Assembly: GCF_042610495.1 (NCBI RefSeq)
Contig: NZ_JBHGAP010000001.1
Coordinates: 868,001-932,000 of the forward strand
Direction: 5' to 3'
Length of the DNA stretch: 64,000 nucleotides
Source: RU20A sp042610495
Lineage (GTDB): Bacteria > Pseudomonadota > Alphaproteobacteria > Rhizobiales > Rhizobiaceae
The notes below the pieces were generated by a model that worked only from the letters and a program-made list of their open reading frames with translations, was not told where the DNA came from and did not search any database. Position numbers and translations under genes: made by a program. This document shows positions 45,862-54,477 of the stretch, in pieces. Every line of letters starts with the position of its first letter. The stretch's first letter is position 1.

Positions 45862-46626
45862 TCACTCCGTCGTCCCGTCCGTCCCCCGCGCCCCCGTATC
45901 CTCCAGCCGCACGAACCGGTAACCCCGCGCCTTGAGGTCGAGAATGCCGCGCACGACGCCGGCGCCAGCCTCGCGGCCCGGCTGGTTGAGATGGGCGATG
46001 ATGACATCCCCGTCCCGCGCCTTCGAAAAGGCCCGCTCCGCCGCAGCGGCCCCGAGCAGCGCGCCGCCATCGCCATTGATGGAGTAGCCGGCCACCGTCA
46101 GCCCCAGCCCGCGGATTTCGGCGATCGCCGAGGGCGAGTATTTCGCGGTCGCGCCGCGGAACCAGCGGGGCGGCTGGAGGCCGACGGCGGCAATGGCGCT
46201 GGCGCCGCCCGTCACCTCGCTTGCGACTGCCGCGGCACTGCCGGCCGCCGCGATGCCGTAGACCTTCACGGGACGATCGACCGCCGGCACATGCTCGGCG
46301 CCGTGATCCTCGATTTCGAAGAGATCGGGATGGGCGGCAAAGAGTGCGGCCGTCGGCGCGTTGCGGCGCAGCCAGCGGGCCGTGACGAAGATGGTGGCGG
46401 GGATGCGGTTGTCGACGAGCGTGGAGAGAATGCGCTCATCCGTCTTGCCCATGCAGGCATCGAAGGTCAGCGCCACGCGCGGCGCGTCCTTGGACGCTTC
46501 CGCGATCCGCAAATTGAGCCGCGGCTCGACCAGCCCGTCCTGCCCGGCCATGGCGGCGACAGGCGCACAGGAAAGAAGAACCGCGAGCGCGAGGCCGGCA
46601 CGGGGGAGAACAGTAGGAAACGACAT
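45862..46626 (-). CDS. Exported polysaccharide deacetylase (NodB fold)
   Basis: A 254-residue exported protein with a signal peptide (PRAGLALAVLLSCAPVAAMA). The NodB-type domain has motif 1 as LTFDACMG (the usual TFDDG is TFDAC here, the catalytic-base Asp kept), motif 2 as DHGAEH giving the H-x3-H metal pair, and motif 3 as RWFRGATAKYS. A late HLNQPGRE provides the last active-site His. Such enzymes remove acetyl groups from cell-wall or surface polysaccharides. It is downstream of the OmpA-family gene on the same strand, 118 bases apart, and could share its transcript. Substrate unknown. Confidence 0.87.
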   Translation of the reverse strand: MSFPTVLPRAGLALAVLLSCAPVAAMAGQDGLVEPRLNLRIAEASKDAPRVALTFDACMGKTDERILSTLVDNRIPATIFVTARWLRRNAPTAALFAAHPDLFEIEDHGAEHVPAVDRPVKVYGIAAAGSAAAVASEVTGGASAIAAVGLQPPRWFRGATAKYSPSAIAEIRGLGLTVAGYSINGDGGALLGAAAAERAFSKARDGDVIIAHLNQPGREAGAGVVRGILDLKARGYRFVRLEDTGARGTDGTTE

Positions 46627-46744
46627 GGCGATGGTACCGTCAAACGAGAACCGGCCCGCGCGAGGGCGGGCCGGCTTTCGAGATCGTCCATCACTGTGGC
46701 GGCAGCATGTCAGCCCGCCACGCGGGCGTCAGTTCGCCTGGGCG

Positions 46745-49147
46745 TCAGTTGGCCTGGGCAACCGGGCGCACCAGCGGCGTCACGCGGCGGATGGTCACGC
46801 GGCGGTTCTGCTGTTCGGCCTCGCTCGTGCGCACCTTCAGGAAGCGCTCGCCATAGCCCTGCGTCACGAGGTTCTCCGGCGGAATGCCGTAGACTTCGGT
46901 GAGCAGCACGGCAACGCTTTCCGCACGCTTGTCCGACAGGATCAGGTTGGACTGGTCCGAGCCGACCGCATCCGTGTGACCCTCGATGAAGAAGGTCTCG
47001 CCCGGATCCTTCTTGAGGATCTGGCTCATGGCGTCGGCCACCTTGCGCATGGTCTTGGCCTGCGTCATCGAGACTTCGGCGCTGCCCGTGGCGAAGGTGA
47101 TCGTGTCGAGGTCGATACGGCGCACCTTGTCACGCAGGCGGGCCGAGGTGCGGACTTCGTCGATCGTGTAGACGCGTTCCACGCGCTCCACCGGCGGCTC
47201 CGACAGGAACTCGTAATAGTCCCGGTTCGGCTCTTCCGAATAATCGACGATATAGTCGCTGACGGGAATGCGCAGGCGCATCGGCGGCAGCTCGTAGCCG
47301 ACATCCACCAGTTGCGGACGACGCGGGCCTTCATCGGCCTCCGGCGCGTAGATCAGCAGATATTCTTCCCCGTCGCGGCCGATGCGCGAACGCTGGATCA
47401 CGTCGCCATATCGGTTGTAGACGGTAACGATCTGGACGCCGTTCTCGCGCACGATGGTCTCGCGGGTGCGGCCACGCGACAGCTCGTCGTAGTAGACCTC
47501 CTGCGAGTCGCGGCGCAGGCGCGGGCGCTCGTCGCCGCGCACGATGATACGGTCGCCGACGGCCAGAACCGTGCGATTGTCCACCTGCTGCTCGACGCGG
47601 ACCTGCGTCACCTCATTGTTGATGACGGTGTTGTTGTTGTTCACGACCGTGTTGTTCGTGGTGTTGTTCACCTCGGTATTGTTGGTCGTGTTGTTGATCA
47701 CCGTGTTGTTGATGACGGTGTTGTTGATGATGTTCGTCGTCTGCGGCACGGCAAATTGCGGCGCTTCCTGCACGCGGGTGCCCTCTTCCGTCAGGCGCGC
47801 CTTGACGGTGGCGGGATCGACGGTCTGGCCTTCCTGCGCAAGGGCAGCCTGCGCGTCGGCGTCGGTGGTCGGAGGCGGCGCCTGTTCCTGGGCCTGCACC
47901 TCCTCGCGCAGCGCACGGCGCTGCTCGCGCGCCGCCTGTCCGCCCTGCAGATCGGCGTCCTTGTCGCTGTCGAGCACGGCCGCACCGTTTTCGACCGGAA
48001 GCACGATCGTGTCGTTGGTCGAAGCCGGATCGGCGGCAATCTGCTGCTTCTGCTCCTCGGTGCGGTTGTCGACGACGGGCTCGACCGGCTGCGGTGCCGG
48101 CTGCTGGGCCTGCTGGTCAGCCGGCGGCTGCTGCGCCGGGTCGGCGGGCTGCTGGGCCTGATCGGTCACCGGCGGCTGGGCGGCAGGCTGCTGAGCCTGG
48201 TCGGCCGGCGGCTGCTGGGCGGGGTCGGCAGGCTGCTGCGCCTGATCGTTGACGGGCGGCTGCTGCGCGGGCTGCTCAGCCTGATCGGGAGCCGGTGCCG
48301 GAACCGGGCAGTCGGCCGGACGCTCCGCACCCTCGGGCACGGCGCAAGGATCGGCCGTCTGCTGCTGCTGTTGCTGCTGCTGGGCCTCCTCGGCGGCCTT
48401 CTGCTCGGCCTGCCGCTTCTGTTCTTCGGCAGCCTGCTGCTCGGCCTGGCGCTTCTGCTCTTCGGCGGCCTGCTGTTCGGCCTGGCGCTGCTGCTCCTCG
48501 GCGGCCTGCTGCTCGGCCTGACGCTTCTGCTCTTCGGCAGCCTGCTGTTCGGCCTGGCGCTTCTGCTCCTCGGCAGCCTGCTGCTCGGCCTGACGCTGCT
48601 GCTCTTCGGCAGCCTGCTGTTCGGCCTGGCGCTGCTGCTCCTCGGCGGCCTGCTGCTCGGCCTGACGCTTCTGCTCTTCGGCAGCCTGCTGTTCGGCCTG
48701 GCGCTTCTGCTCCTCGGCAGCCTGCTGCTCGGCCTGACGCTGCTGCTCTTCGGCAGCCTGCTGTTCGGCCTGACGCTTCTGCTCTTCGGCAGCCTGCTGT
48801 TCGGCCTGACGCTTCTGCTCTTCGGCAGCCTGCTGCTCGGCCTGGCGCTGCTGTTCTTCGGCGGCCTGCTGTTCGGCCTGGCGCTGCTGCTCCTCGGCAG
48901 CCTGCTGTTCGGCCTGGCGCTTGGCCTCTTCCTCGGCGGCCTGCCGCTTGGCTTCCTCTTCGGCCGCCTGCTGCTGCTGAAGGAGCAGCAGTTCTTCCTG
49001 GCTCGGACCGCCGTCAGCCGGTTGTCCTTCGGCCTGCGCCAGTTCGAAAGCCTGCGTCAGATCCTTGGCCAGTGCCGGCGGCACGGCAACGGCGAGTGCC
49101 AGCCACGGCATCGCCACGGTCGCAAACAGCTTGCTACGATAGGTCAT
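46745..49147 (-). CDS. Repeat-rich OmpA-family outer-membrane protein
   Basis: An 800-residue envelope protein. A signal peptide (about 1-27, MPWLALAVAVPPALA) is followed by about fifteen 12-residue units EEQ(Q/K)RQAEQQAA (about 65-260), predicted as one long charged helix. A Pro/Gln-rich stretch (AQQPADPAQQPPADQ) comes next, then an Asn-rich block of NNT(V/T) units (about 464-515), a second globular region with an RDGEEYLLIYAPE segment, and a C-terminal OmpA domain (GYGERFLKVRTSEAEQQNRRVTI) that would bind peptidoglycan. GAGAGGAAACAGG precedes the ATG. Similar but shorter proteins are common in Rhizobiales; the coil may span the periplasm. The gene is upstream of the deacetylase. Confidence 0.88.
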   Translation of the reverse strand: MTYRSKLFATVAMPWLALAVAVPPALAKDLTQAFELAQAEGQPADGGPSQEELLLLQQQQAAEEEAKRQAAEEEAKRQAEQQAAEEQQRQAEQQAAEEQQRQAEQQAAEEQKRQAEQQAAEEQKRQAEQQAAEEQQRQAEQQAAEEQKRQAEQQAAEEQKRQAEQQAAEEQQRQAEQQAAEEQQRQAEQQAAEEQKRQAEQQAAEEQKRQAEQQAAEEQQRQAEQQAAEEQKRQAEQQAAEEQKRQAEQKAAEEAQQQQQQQQTADPCAVPEGAERPADCPVPAPAPDQAEQPAQQPPVNDQAQQPADPAQQPPADQAQQPAAQPPVTDQAQQPADPAQQPPADQQAQQPAPQPVEPVVDNRTEEQKQQIAADPASTNDTIVLPVENGAAVLDSDKDADLQGGQAAREQRRALREEVQAQEQAPPPTTDADAQAALAQEGQTVDPATVKARLTEEGTRVQEAPQFAVPQTTNIINNTVINNTVINNTTNNTEVNNTTNNTVVNNNNTVINNEVTQVRVEQQVDNRTVLAVGDRIIVRGDERPRLRRDSQEVYYDELSRGRTRETIVRENGVQIVTVYNRYGDVIQRSRIGRDGEEYLLIYAPEADEGPRRPQLVDVGYELPPMRLRIPVSDYIVDYSEEPNRDYYEFLSEPPVERVERVYTIDEVRTSARLRDKVRRIDLDTITFATGSAEVSMTQAKTMRKVADAMSQILKKDPGETFFIEGHTDAVGSDQSNLILSDKRAESVAVLLTEVYGIPPENLVTQGYGERFLKVRTSEAEQQNRRVTIRRVTPLVRPVAQAN
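48481..48768 (-). repeat. Exact 144-bp tandem duplication inside the 36-bp repeat tract
   Basis: Bases 48481-48624 and 48625-48768 are identical. Each copy holds four 36-bp units, coding for 12-residue coil units in the order Q, K, K, Q. The wider 36-bp tract runs from about 48396 to 48950; the units outside are similar but not identical. Confidence 0.93.
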
Positions 49148-49550
49148 CCTGTTTCCTCTCGGCTTTTGTCATGGCGCGCGTTTCGTGCCGGAAACGGGCC
49201 TTTGTCGTCATCCGTCTGCCTGTCGAAACGGGCGGCAACGGGGCAAATTCAGCGACATCCGCGGACAGTCTCTGTCCGGCACGCGGATGCCTTCGAGACC
49301 ATCACGGGTAGCGCCGCCGCGCTTAACCTGGCCTGAACGTAGTGTTCATCTTTCATTCGCAAAGGGGGGAGCGGAAGTTTCAGACAGTCGCGCGGGCCGC
49401 CGGACGAGTTTGGCGGAAGAGCCGCATTTTGGGGTTGATTTCGCCCCGGCAGGCGTAGAAGTATCTGACAAGGCCGCAGAAATAGATGTGCGCCTGACGG
49501 CCCCGGCAGAGCACAGCGTCGCGCCGGGATCGATAACAAAGGGGATTTTG
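49148..49550. other. Divergent intergenic region OmpA-family / ABC transporter
   Basis: About 400 bases with the promoters of both divergent units. I see no terminator, repeat or open frame with coding character. Confidence 0.4.
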
Positions 49551-50333
49551 ATGCGTATGTTCGCAAAACTGGCTGGCGCCGCCACGGCTGCCGTGATCGC
49601 ATTGTCGGCGGGTTCGGCCCTTGCCGATGGCGAGAAGATCGTCATGGGCACGGAAGGCGCCTATCCGCCCTTCAACAATCTGGAAGCCGACGGCTCCCTC
49701 ACCGGCTTCGACATCGACATCGCCAAGGCGCTCTGCGCGGAGATGAAGGCCGACTGCACCTTCGTCACGCAGGAGTGGGATGGCGCGATCCCGGCGCTGA
49801 ACGCCAAGAAGTTCGACGCCTTCATCGCCTCGATGTCCATCACCGCCGAGCGCAAGCAGAAGGTGGACTTCACCAAGAAGTATTACAACACGCCGCCGGC
49901 CATCGTCGTGCCGAAGGATTCGACCATCACCGAAGCGACCGAGGCCGCCCTGTCCGGCAAGACGCTCGGCGCCCAGTCCTCCACCACCCATTCCAACTAT
50001 GCCGAAGCGCATATGAAGGGTGCCGAACTCAAGCTCTATCCGACCGCCGACGAGTACAAGCTCGACATCGCCAATGGCCGTATCGATGCCGTCATCGATG
50101 ACGTCGTGGTGCTCTCGGAATGGCTGAAGACCCAGGACGGCGCCTGCTGCAAGCTGCTCGGCACGCTGCCGGTCGATCCCGTCATCAACGGCGAAGGCGC
50201 CGGCATTGCGGTGCGCAAGGGCGACGATGCCCTGCGCGAAAAGCTCAACGCCGCCATCGACGCCATCCGCGCCAATGGGAAGTACAAGGAAATCAACGCG
50301 AAGTATTTCGACTTCGACGTCTACGGCGGCTGA
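49551..50333 (+). CDS. Polar amino-acid ABC transporter substrate-binding protein
   Basis: A 260-residue periplasmic binding protein of the His/Lys/Arg/Orn and opine (HisJ, OccT, NocT) group. Signal peptide about 1-25 (LAGAATAAVIALSAGSALA). The mature start KIVMGTEGAYPPFNNLEADGSLTGFDIDIAKALC is the family signature, and GKTLGAQSSTTHSNY and the paired cysteines in DGACCKLLG are typical. AAAGGGG is a strong ribosome site before the ATG at 49551; the longer frame upstream is not coding-like. Two permease genes follow on the same strand. Confidence 0.92.
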   Translation: MRMFAKLAGAATAAVIALSAGSALADGEKIVMGTEGAYPPFNNLEADGSLTGFDIDIAKALCAEMKADCTFVTQEWDGAIPALNAKKFDAFIASMSITAERKQKVDFTKKYYNTPPAIVVPKDSTITEATEAALSGKTLGAQSSTTHSNYAEAHMKGAELKLYPTADEYKLDIANGRIDAVIDDVVVLSEWLKTQDGACCKLLGTLPVDPVINGEGAGIAVRKGDDALREKLNAAIDAIRANGKYKEINAKYFDFDVYGG

Positions 50334-50468
50334 TTGCCCTTCGGGATGCCCGGCCTGAGGCTCGCGCCGGGCATCCCCATATCGACTGAAAACAACAACA
50401 AGAACAGCCGGCTGGCCATGCCGCGCATCGCGCGATGCCAGACGACGGGCTGAGGGGAAAAAATCGGC

Positions 50469-51272
50469 ATGAGCGGTCTTTTTGCCGCCATCTCATCCGC
50501 CATCGGATGGGTCCTGTCCATCATCGATCCGTTCTGCGGTCCGCTCGGCCTGTTCCGCTGGCTGGCAGGCGATACGCTGCTGGCCTGCGGCGATACCGGC
50601 TGGGGAGACGAGATCGCGCAGGGCTTCCTCGTCACAGCCTCGCTCGCGATTGCGACCCTTCCGGTCGGCCTGGCCATGGGCTTCTTCATCGCGCTCGCCA
50701 AGCGCTCGACAGAACCGCAGCTCAGGCTGGCAGCCAACATCTACACCACCATCTTTCGCGGCCTGCCGGAGCTTTTGACCCTCTTCATCGTCTATTACGG
50801 CCTGCAGATCCTCGTGCAGCAGGCACTGGCCGCCCTCGGCTATGAAGGTGCGGTCGAGATCAACACCTTCTTCGCCGGCATGATCGCGCTCGGCGTCGTC
50901 TTCTCCGCCTATTGCTCGGAAGTGCTGCAATCGGCCTTCCAGGCTATTCCGCGCGGCCAGTACGAGGCCGGCGAGGCGCTCGGCCTGCGCCGCGGCCAGA
51001 CCATGCGCAAGATCATCCTGCCGCAGCTGGTCCGCATCGCCCTGCCCGGCCTCGGCAATCTCTGGATGGCGCTCCTGAAGGATACGGCGCTCGTCTCCGT
51101 CATCGGCCTTTCCGACATCCTGCGCCAGACCGGCATCGCGGCCCGCGTCACCAAGCAGGCCTTCGAATTCTTCGGCATCGCCTGCCTGCTCTTCCTGGTA
51201 CTGGCCTTCCTCTCCTCCGTCATCTTCGCGGCCATCGAGCGGCGCTTCAACCGGTCGGAGGTACGCCGATGA
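50469..51272 (+). CDS. Amino-acid ABC transporter permease (HisQ-like)
   Basis: A 267-residue inner-membrane permease of the His/Glu/Gln/Arg/opine family, with five predicted spans and the EAA loop (GEALGLRRGQTMRKIILPQLVRIALPGLGN) for contact with the ATPase. An extra hydrophobic N-terminal stretch with two cysteines (DPFCGPLG, LLACGDTG) precedes the first typical span. It starts 135 bases after the binding-protein gene and overlaps the next permease by ATGA. The pair would form the heterodimeric membrane channel. Confidence 0.92.
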   Translation: MSGLFAAISSAIGWVLSIIDPFCGPLGLFRWLAGDTLLACGDTGWGDEIAQGFLVTASLAIATLPVGLAMGFFIALAKRSTEPQLRLAANIYTTIFRGLPELLTLFIVYYGLQILVQQALAALGYEGAVEINTFFAGMIALGVVFSAYCSEVLQSAFQAIPRGQYEAGEALGLRRGQTMRKIILPQLVRIALPGLGNLWMALLKDTALVSVIGLSDILRQTGIAARVTKQAFEFFGIACLLFLVLAFLSSVIFAAIERRFNRSEVRR

Positions 51273-52099
51273 GCCATGTGACGACGCTCATTCCGCCTGC
51301 CCCGCCGCCGCCGGCCGAAGCCCGGCCCTACACGCTGCAACGCTTCCTCGGCTCGGTCGCGCTCGGCATCTGGCTGGCGCTGTCGATCGGTATGTTCCTC
51401 ACCATCGTCAACGGCTGGGATCCGGAGAAATTCACGAAATACGGCCCGAGCCTCCTCTCCGGCCTCGGCGTCACGCTGACGCTCGTCGGCACCTCCATCG
51501 TGCTCGGCGCGCTTCTCTCGCTGCCCATCGCGGCGGCGCGCATGTCCAGCAATCCCGTCGCCTCCTGGGCCGCCTATATCTACATCTACCTCTTCCGCGG
51601 CACGCCGCTGATCACGCAGCTCTTCCTGATCTATTACGGCTTCGGCAGCTTCCGCCCGGAGCTGGAGGCGGTGGGGCTCTGGTGGTTCTTCCGCGAGGCG
51701 TGGAACTGCGCGCTCTTCGCCTTCGTGCTCAACACCGCCGCCTACCAGGCCGAAATCCTGCGCGGCGCCATCAATTCCGTCGCCCGCGGCCAGCATGAGG
51801 GTGCCGCCGCCCTCGGCCTGCCCCGGCGCGTCGCCTTCTACAAGGTCATCCTGCCGCAGGCGATGATCGTGGCGCTGCGTCCCTATGGCAACGAGATCAT
51901 CTTGATGGTCAAGGGCTCGGCCATCGTCGCCATCGTCACCGTCTTCGACCTGATGGGCGAAACGCGCCGCGCCTTCTCGCGCACCTTCGATTACCAGATG
52001 TATCTCTGGGCGGCCGTCCTCTACCTGATGATCGTCGAAATCCTGCGCAACCTCTGGAACTGGCTGGAACAGCGTCTGACGCGGCACCTGAAGCGGTGA
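51269..52099 (+). CDS. Amino-acid ABC transporter permease (HisM-like)
   Basis: A 276-residue second permease of the same uptake system. Spans are clear (ALGIWLALSIGMFLTIV and later), as is the EAA loop (GAAALGLPRRVAFYKVILPQAMIVALRPYGNE). The N-terminus has a Pro-rich leader (LIPPAPPPPAEARP). It overlaps the first permease gene by ATGA and ends the operon; no ATP-binding gene follows, the next gene being on the other strand. The ATPase must come from another locus. Confidence 0.92.
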   Translation: MSHVTTLIPPAPPPPAEARPYTLQRFLGSVALGIWLALSIGMFLTIVNGWDPEKFTKYGPSLLSGLGVTLTLVGTSIVLGALLSLPIAAARMSSNPVASWAAYIYIYLFRGTPLITQLFLIYYGFGSFRPELEAVGLWWFFREAWNCALFAFVLNTAAYQAEILRGAINSVARGQHEGAAALGLPRRVAFYKVILPQAMIVALRPYGNEIILMVKGSAIVAIVTVFDLMGETRRAFSRTFDYQMYLWAAVLYLMIVEILRNLWNWLEQRLTRHLKR

Positions 52100-52141
52100 G
52101 CGCCCGTCACGCAAACCCCTGCCGCGCGGCCGGGTAAAACC

Positions 52142-53026
52142 TCAGCCGGCCAGTGCGCCCGGCTGGCTGACGGATGGCTGGCCAACGGCCGGTTGGTTGG
52201 CCGGCAGCGCCCCGCTTTGCTCGTCCAGCCAGTCCAGCATGCTGCGCGCGACGCTCGGCCAGCGCTCGTCGATCATCAGCATGTGCGACGTCTGCGGGAA
52301 GATCACGGGCGCGGTGCCGAGCCGCCGCGCCGTGCGCTCGACATCCCCCACCGAGATGAAGCGGTCCTCGCGGGCCCCGATCACCAGACGCGGCATGGCC
52401 GCATCCGGCAGACCCGGCGGCAGCTTCAGCAGCATTCCCATCAGCGCCAGAAGCGATTCCGCCCCGCACTGGTCCAGCACATAGTCATACTGCGTCTCGA
52501 CCGGACCGCGCGACAGCAACAGATGCCGGAACGCATCCGCATCATCCACCAGCGGCGAGAGATCGAGCCGGGCAAGGCATTTCATCACGCCGAGCGGACT
52601 TGCCTTCAGCGATGCGAAAAAGCCCGACCAGCAGCCGTAATGGGGCACGGAGGCCATGAGGACGAGCCCCGACAGCGCCTGGCGCGCCGCGACATGCTGC
52701 GCGATCAAACCGCCCATGGAGTGGCCGATAAGGATCGGCGCCCCGAGACGGCGCACGAACCGGGTGACATCGTCCACATAGCCGCCGATCGTGCCGAGCT
52801 TGATATTGCCCTCGCTGTGTCCGTGGCCGCGCAGGTCGAGCGCGAAGCAGTCGTAACCGGCCCGCGCGAAGGCGGGCATGAAGTATTTTTCCCAGTACCA
52901 GGTGGACGACCAGGCGCCGTGCACGAACAGCATGTCGCCGCGCCGCGGACCGGCAGCCGCCCTTAGGCAGCGGCCGGCGATCGTTCCCCTGGAGCCCTCG
53001 ATGAAGAACTCCTCCATGGCCGTCAT
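52142..53026 (-). CDS. Alpha/beta hydrolase
   Basis: A 294-residue serine hydrolase. The oxyanion region FVHGAWSSTWYW, nucleophile elbow GHSMGG, the acid in IGAREDRF and the base in TSHMLMIDERWP give a full Ser-Asp-His triad, with lid residues between. The start overlaps the stop of the flavin monooxygenase gene (ATGA at 53023-53026), so the two are translationally coupled. In several pathways a monooxygenase makes an ester which a hydrolase then cuts; this is inference. The C-terminal 40 residues are Pro/Gln/Ser-rich and probably unstructured. Confidence 0.88.
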   Translation of the reverse strand: MTAMEEFFIEGSRGTIAGRCLRAAAGPRRGDMLFVHGAWSSTWYWEKYFMPAFARAGYDCFALDLRGHGHSEGNIKLGTIGGYVDDVTRFVRRLGAPILIGHSMGGLIAQHVAARQALSGLVLMASVPHYGCWSGFFASLKASPLGVMKCLARLDLSPLVDDADAFRHLLLSRGPVETQYDYVLDQCGAESLLALMGMLLKLPPGLPDAAMPRLVIGAREDRFISVGDVERTARRLGTAPVIFPQTSHMLMIDERWPSVARSMLDWLDEQSGALPANQPAVGQPSVSQPGALAG

Positions 53027-54363
53027 TCCGCTGCGGCGAGCGTCTGGGACCGGTAGGACGGCGCGGTCGTCACGGGCCGGGCACGCGCCAGCTCCGCTTT
53101 CAGCCGCGCGCGAAATGCCATGTCGTTGACCGTGATCGTATGGCGCGGCGAATCCACCTGGTGCACGTCCGGGTGGGCGAGTTCCTGGTCGATGAGCGCG
53201 GAGAGCGGCCTGGCCGGCTCCCACAGGCCGGCCAGATGGCGGGCGGCCAGCTTCGATTGCAGCTCGGCGCCCGGCCAGATGCAGCCGATCGGCTGGAAAA
53301 GGCCGATGAAATAGAGGTTCTTCAGCCGCTCCGGAATCATCTTCTGGTAAAGCCGCACCGGCCCCTTCGACAGATCGATCAGCGAGGGATCGAGGAAGGG
53401 ATGGGTGATGTGATAGCCGGTGCAGGCCACCACCACGTCATATTCCTCCGACGTGCCGTCGACGAAATGCACGCGGTGCCCCTCGAACCGCTGGATGTCG
53501 CGCTTTGGGAAGACCTTGCCGTGGCGGATGGCGAGATAGAGATCCGAATTCAGCGTCGGATGCGTCTGCATCAGCTCGTGATCGGGCTCCGGCAGGCCGA
53601 TGTCGCGATTGTGCCCCTGCGTCATGAGCAGCAGCCACTTGAACAGCCTGAGCTGGATGCGCTTCGGCAGCCACTGCAGCTGGTAGTACAGCTTGTCCAC
53701 GGGCCGGCCGAGCATGAATTTCGGCACGAGATAGTAGCCGCGCCGCCAGCTGATCGATGTCTTCTTCGAAACGCGCGCCGTCTCCACCGCCACGTCGCAG
53801 GCCGAGTTGCCGCCGCCGATCACCAGCACCCGCTGGTCGGCGAAGGGCGCGGCGCGCTTGTAGTCATGGGAATGCATGATCTTGCCGGCAAACACGCCGG
53901 GATAGCTCGGCATGCGCGGCGTGTGATGGTGGCCGTTGCACACACAGACGGCATCAAAGATCTCCGTGCGCGTCTCCGTCTCCCCGCTGCGGCGCCAGGT
54001 CACCGCCCAGCGATCGCCCGGTTCCGGCGCGCAGCGCGTCACCTCGGTCTCGAAGCGGACGACCCGGTCCACCCCGAACCGCGCCGCATAATCGGAGAAG
54101 TATTTTGCCAGAATCCGGTGCGACGGATAGTCGGCCACATCCGCAGGCAGCGGAAAATCCTCATAGGACGAGGTGTGCCGCGAGCTGATGATATGCGTGG
54201 TCTCGAACACGCTGGAATGGCCGGTCGGATCGTCGAAGCGCCAGTTTCCACCCACGCCCTGGCATCGGTCGAAACCGACAACCTCGAAACCCAGATCCAT
54301 GAAATTCTTGATCGCCGTGATGCCCGCAGGCCCGGTGCCAATGACAGCCACTGTCTTCGTCAT
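53023..54363 (-). CDS. Flavin-containing monooxygenase
   Basis: A 446-residue FAD/NADPH-dependent monooxygenase. The FAD-binding GxGxxG is at residues 9-14 (VIGTGPAGI), the FMO signature FxGxxxHxxxY is FAGKIMHSHDY, the NADPH-binding GGGNSACD follows, and a late ACTGYHI is the typical ATGY-like segment. FMO rather than classic Baeyer-Villiger type is indicated by Tyr instead of Trp in the signature; some such enzymes still oxidise ketones. GGAGGAGA precedes the ATG at 54363. It is the first gene of a two-gene operon and divergent from a TetR regulator, with twin operators between. Confidence 0.9.
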   Translation of the reverse strand: MTKTVAVIGTGPAGITAIKNFMDLGFEVVGFDRCQGVGGNWRFDDPTGHSSVFETTHIISSRHTSSYEDFPLPADVADYPSHRILAKYFSDYAARFGVDRVVRFETEVTRCAPEPGDRWAVTWRRSGETETRTEIFDAVCVCNGHHHTPRMPSYPGVFAGKIMHSHDYKRAAPFADQRVLVIGGGNSACDVAVETARVSKKTSISWRRGYYLVPKFMLGRPVDKLYYQLQWLPKRIQLRLFKWLLLMTQGHNRDIGLPEPDHELMQTHPTLNSDLYLAIRHGKVFPKRDIQRFEGHRVHFVDGTSEEYDVVVACTGYHITHPFLDPSLIDLSKGPVRLYQKMIPERLKNLYFIGLFQPIGCIWPGAELQSKLAARHLAGLWEPARPLSALIDQELAHPDVHQVDSPRHTITVNDMAFRARLKAELARARPVTTAPSYRSQTLAAAE

Positions 54364-54405
54364 CTCTGTCTCCTCCCAGAAGAATGAAGGGAGCTTGACA
54401 AAAAA

Positions 54406-54442
54406 TGACGGATGCGTCAATTATTTTATGACGTATGCGTCA
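54406..54442. promoter_or_regulatory. Twin palindromic operators of the TetR/monooxygenase locus
   Basis: TGACGGATGCGTCA (54406-54419) and TGACGTATGCGTCA (54429-54442) share perfect TGACG / CGTCA arms around a 4-base centre and lie 23 bases apart, about two helix turns. They sit between the divergent monooxygenase and TetR starts, where a repressor would block both promoters. Confidence 0.75.
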
Positions 54443-54477
54443 TTTTGCTGTGGCACGAGACTGTGCGACAGTGGGCC

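Noticed and set aside
48396..48950. CRISPR-like array (regular repeats)
   Set aside because: The 36-bp units abut without spacers and are in frame with a coding gene.
46361..49336. A 991-codon plus-strand open frame rich in Leu and Gly opposite the OmpA-family gene
   Set aside because: It is the antisense image of the 36-bp Gln/Glu repeats; its Leu-rich repeats vanish outside the tract, and the minus strand has a signal peptide, OmpA domain and ribosome site.
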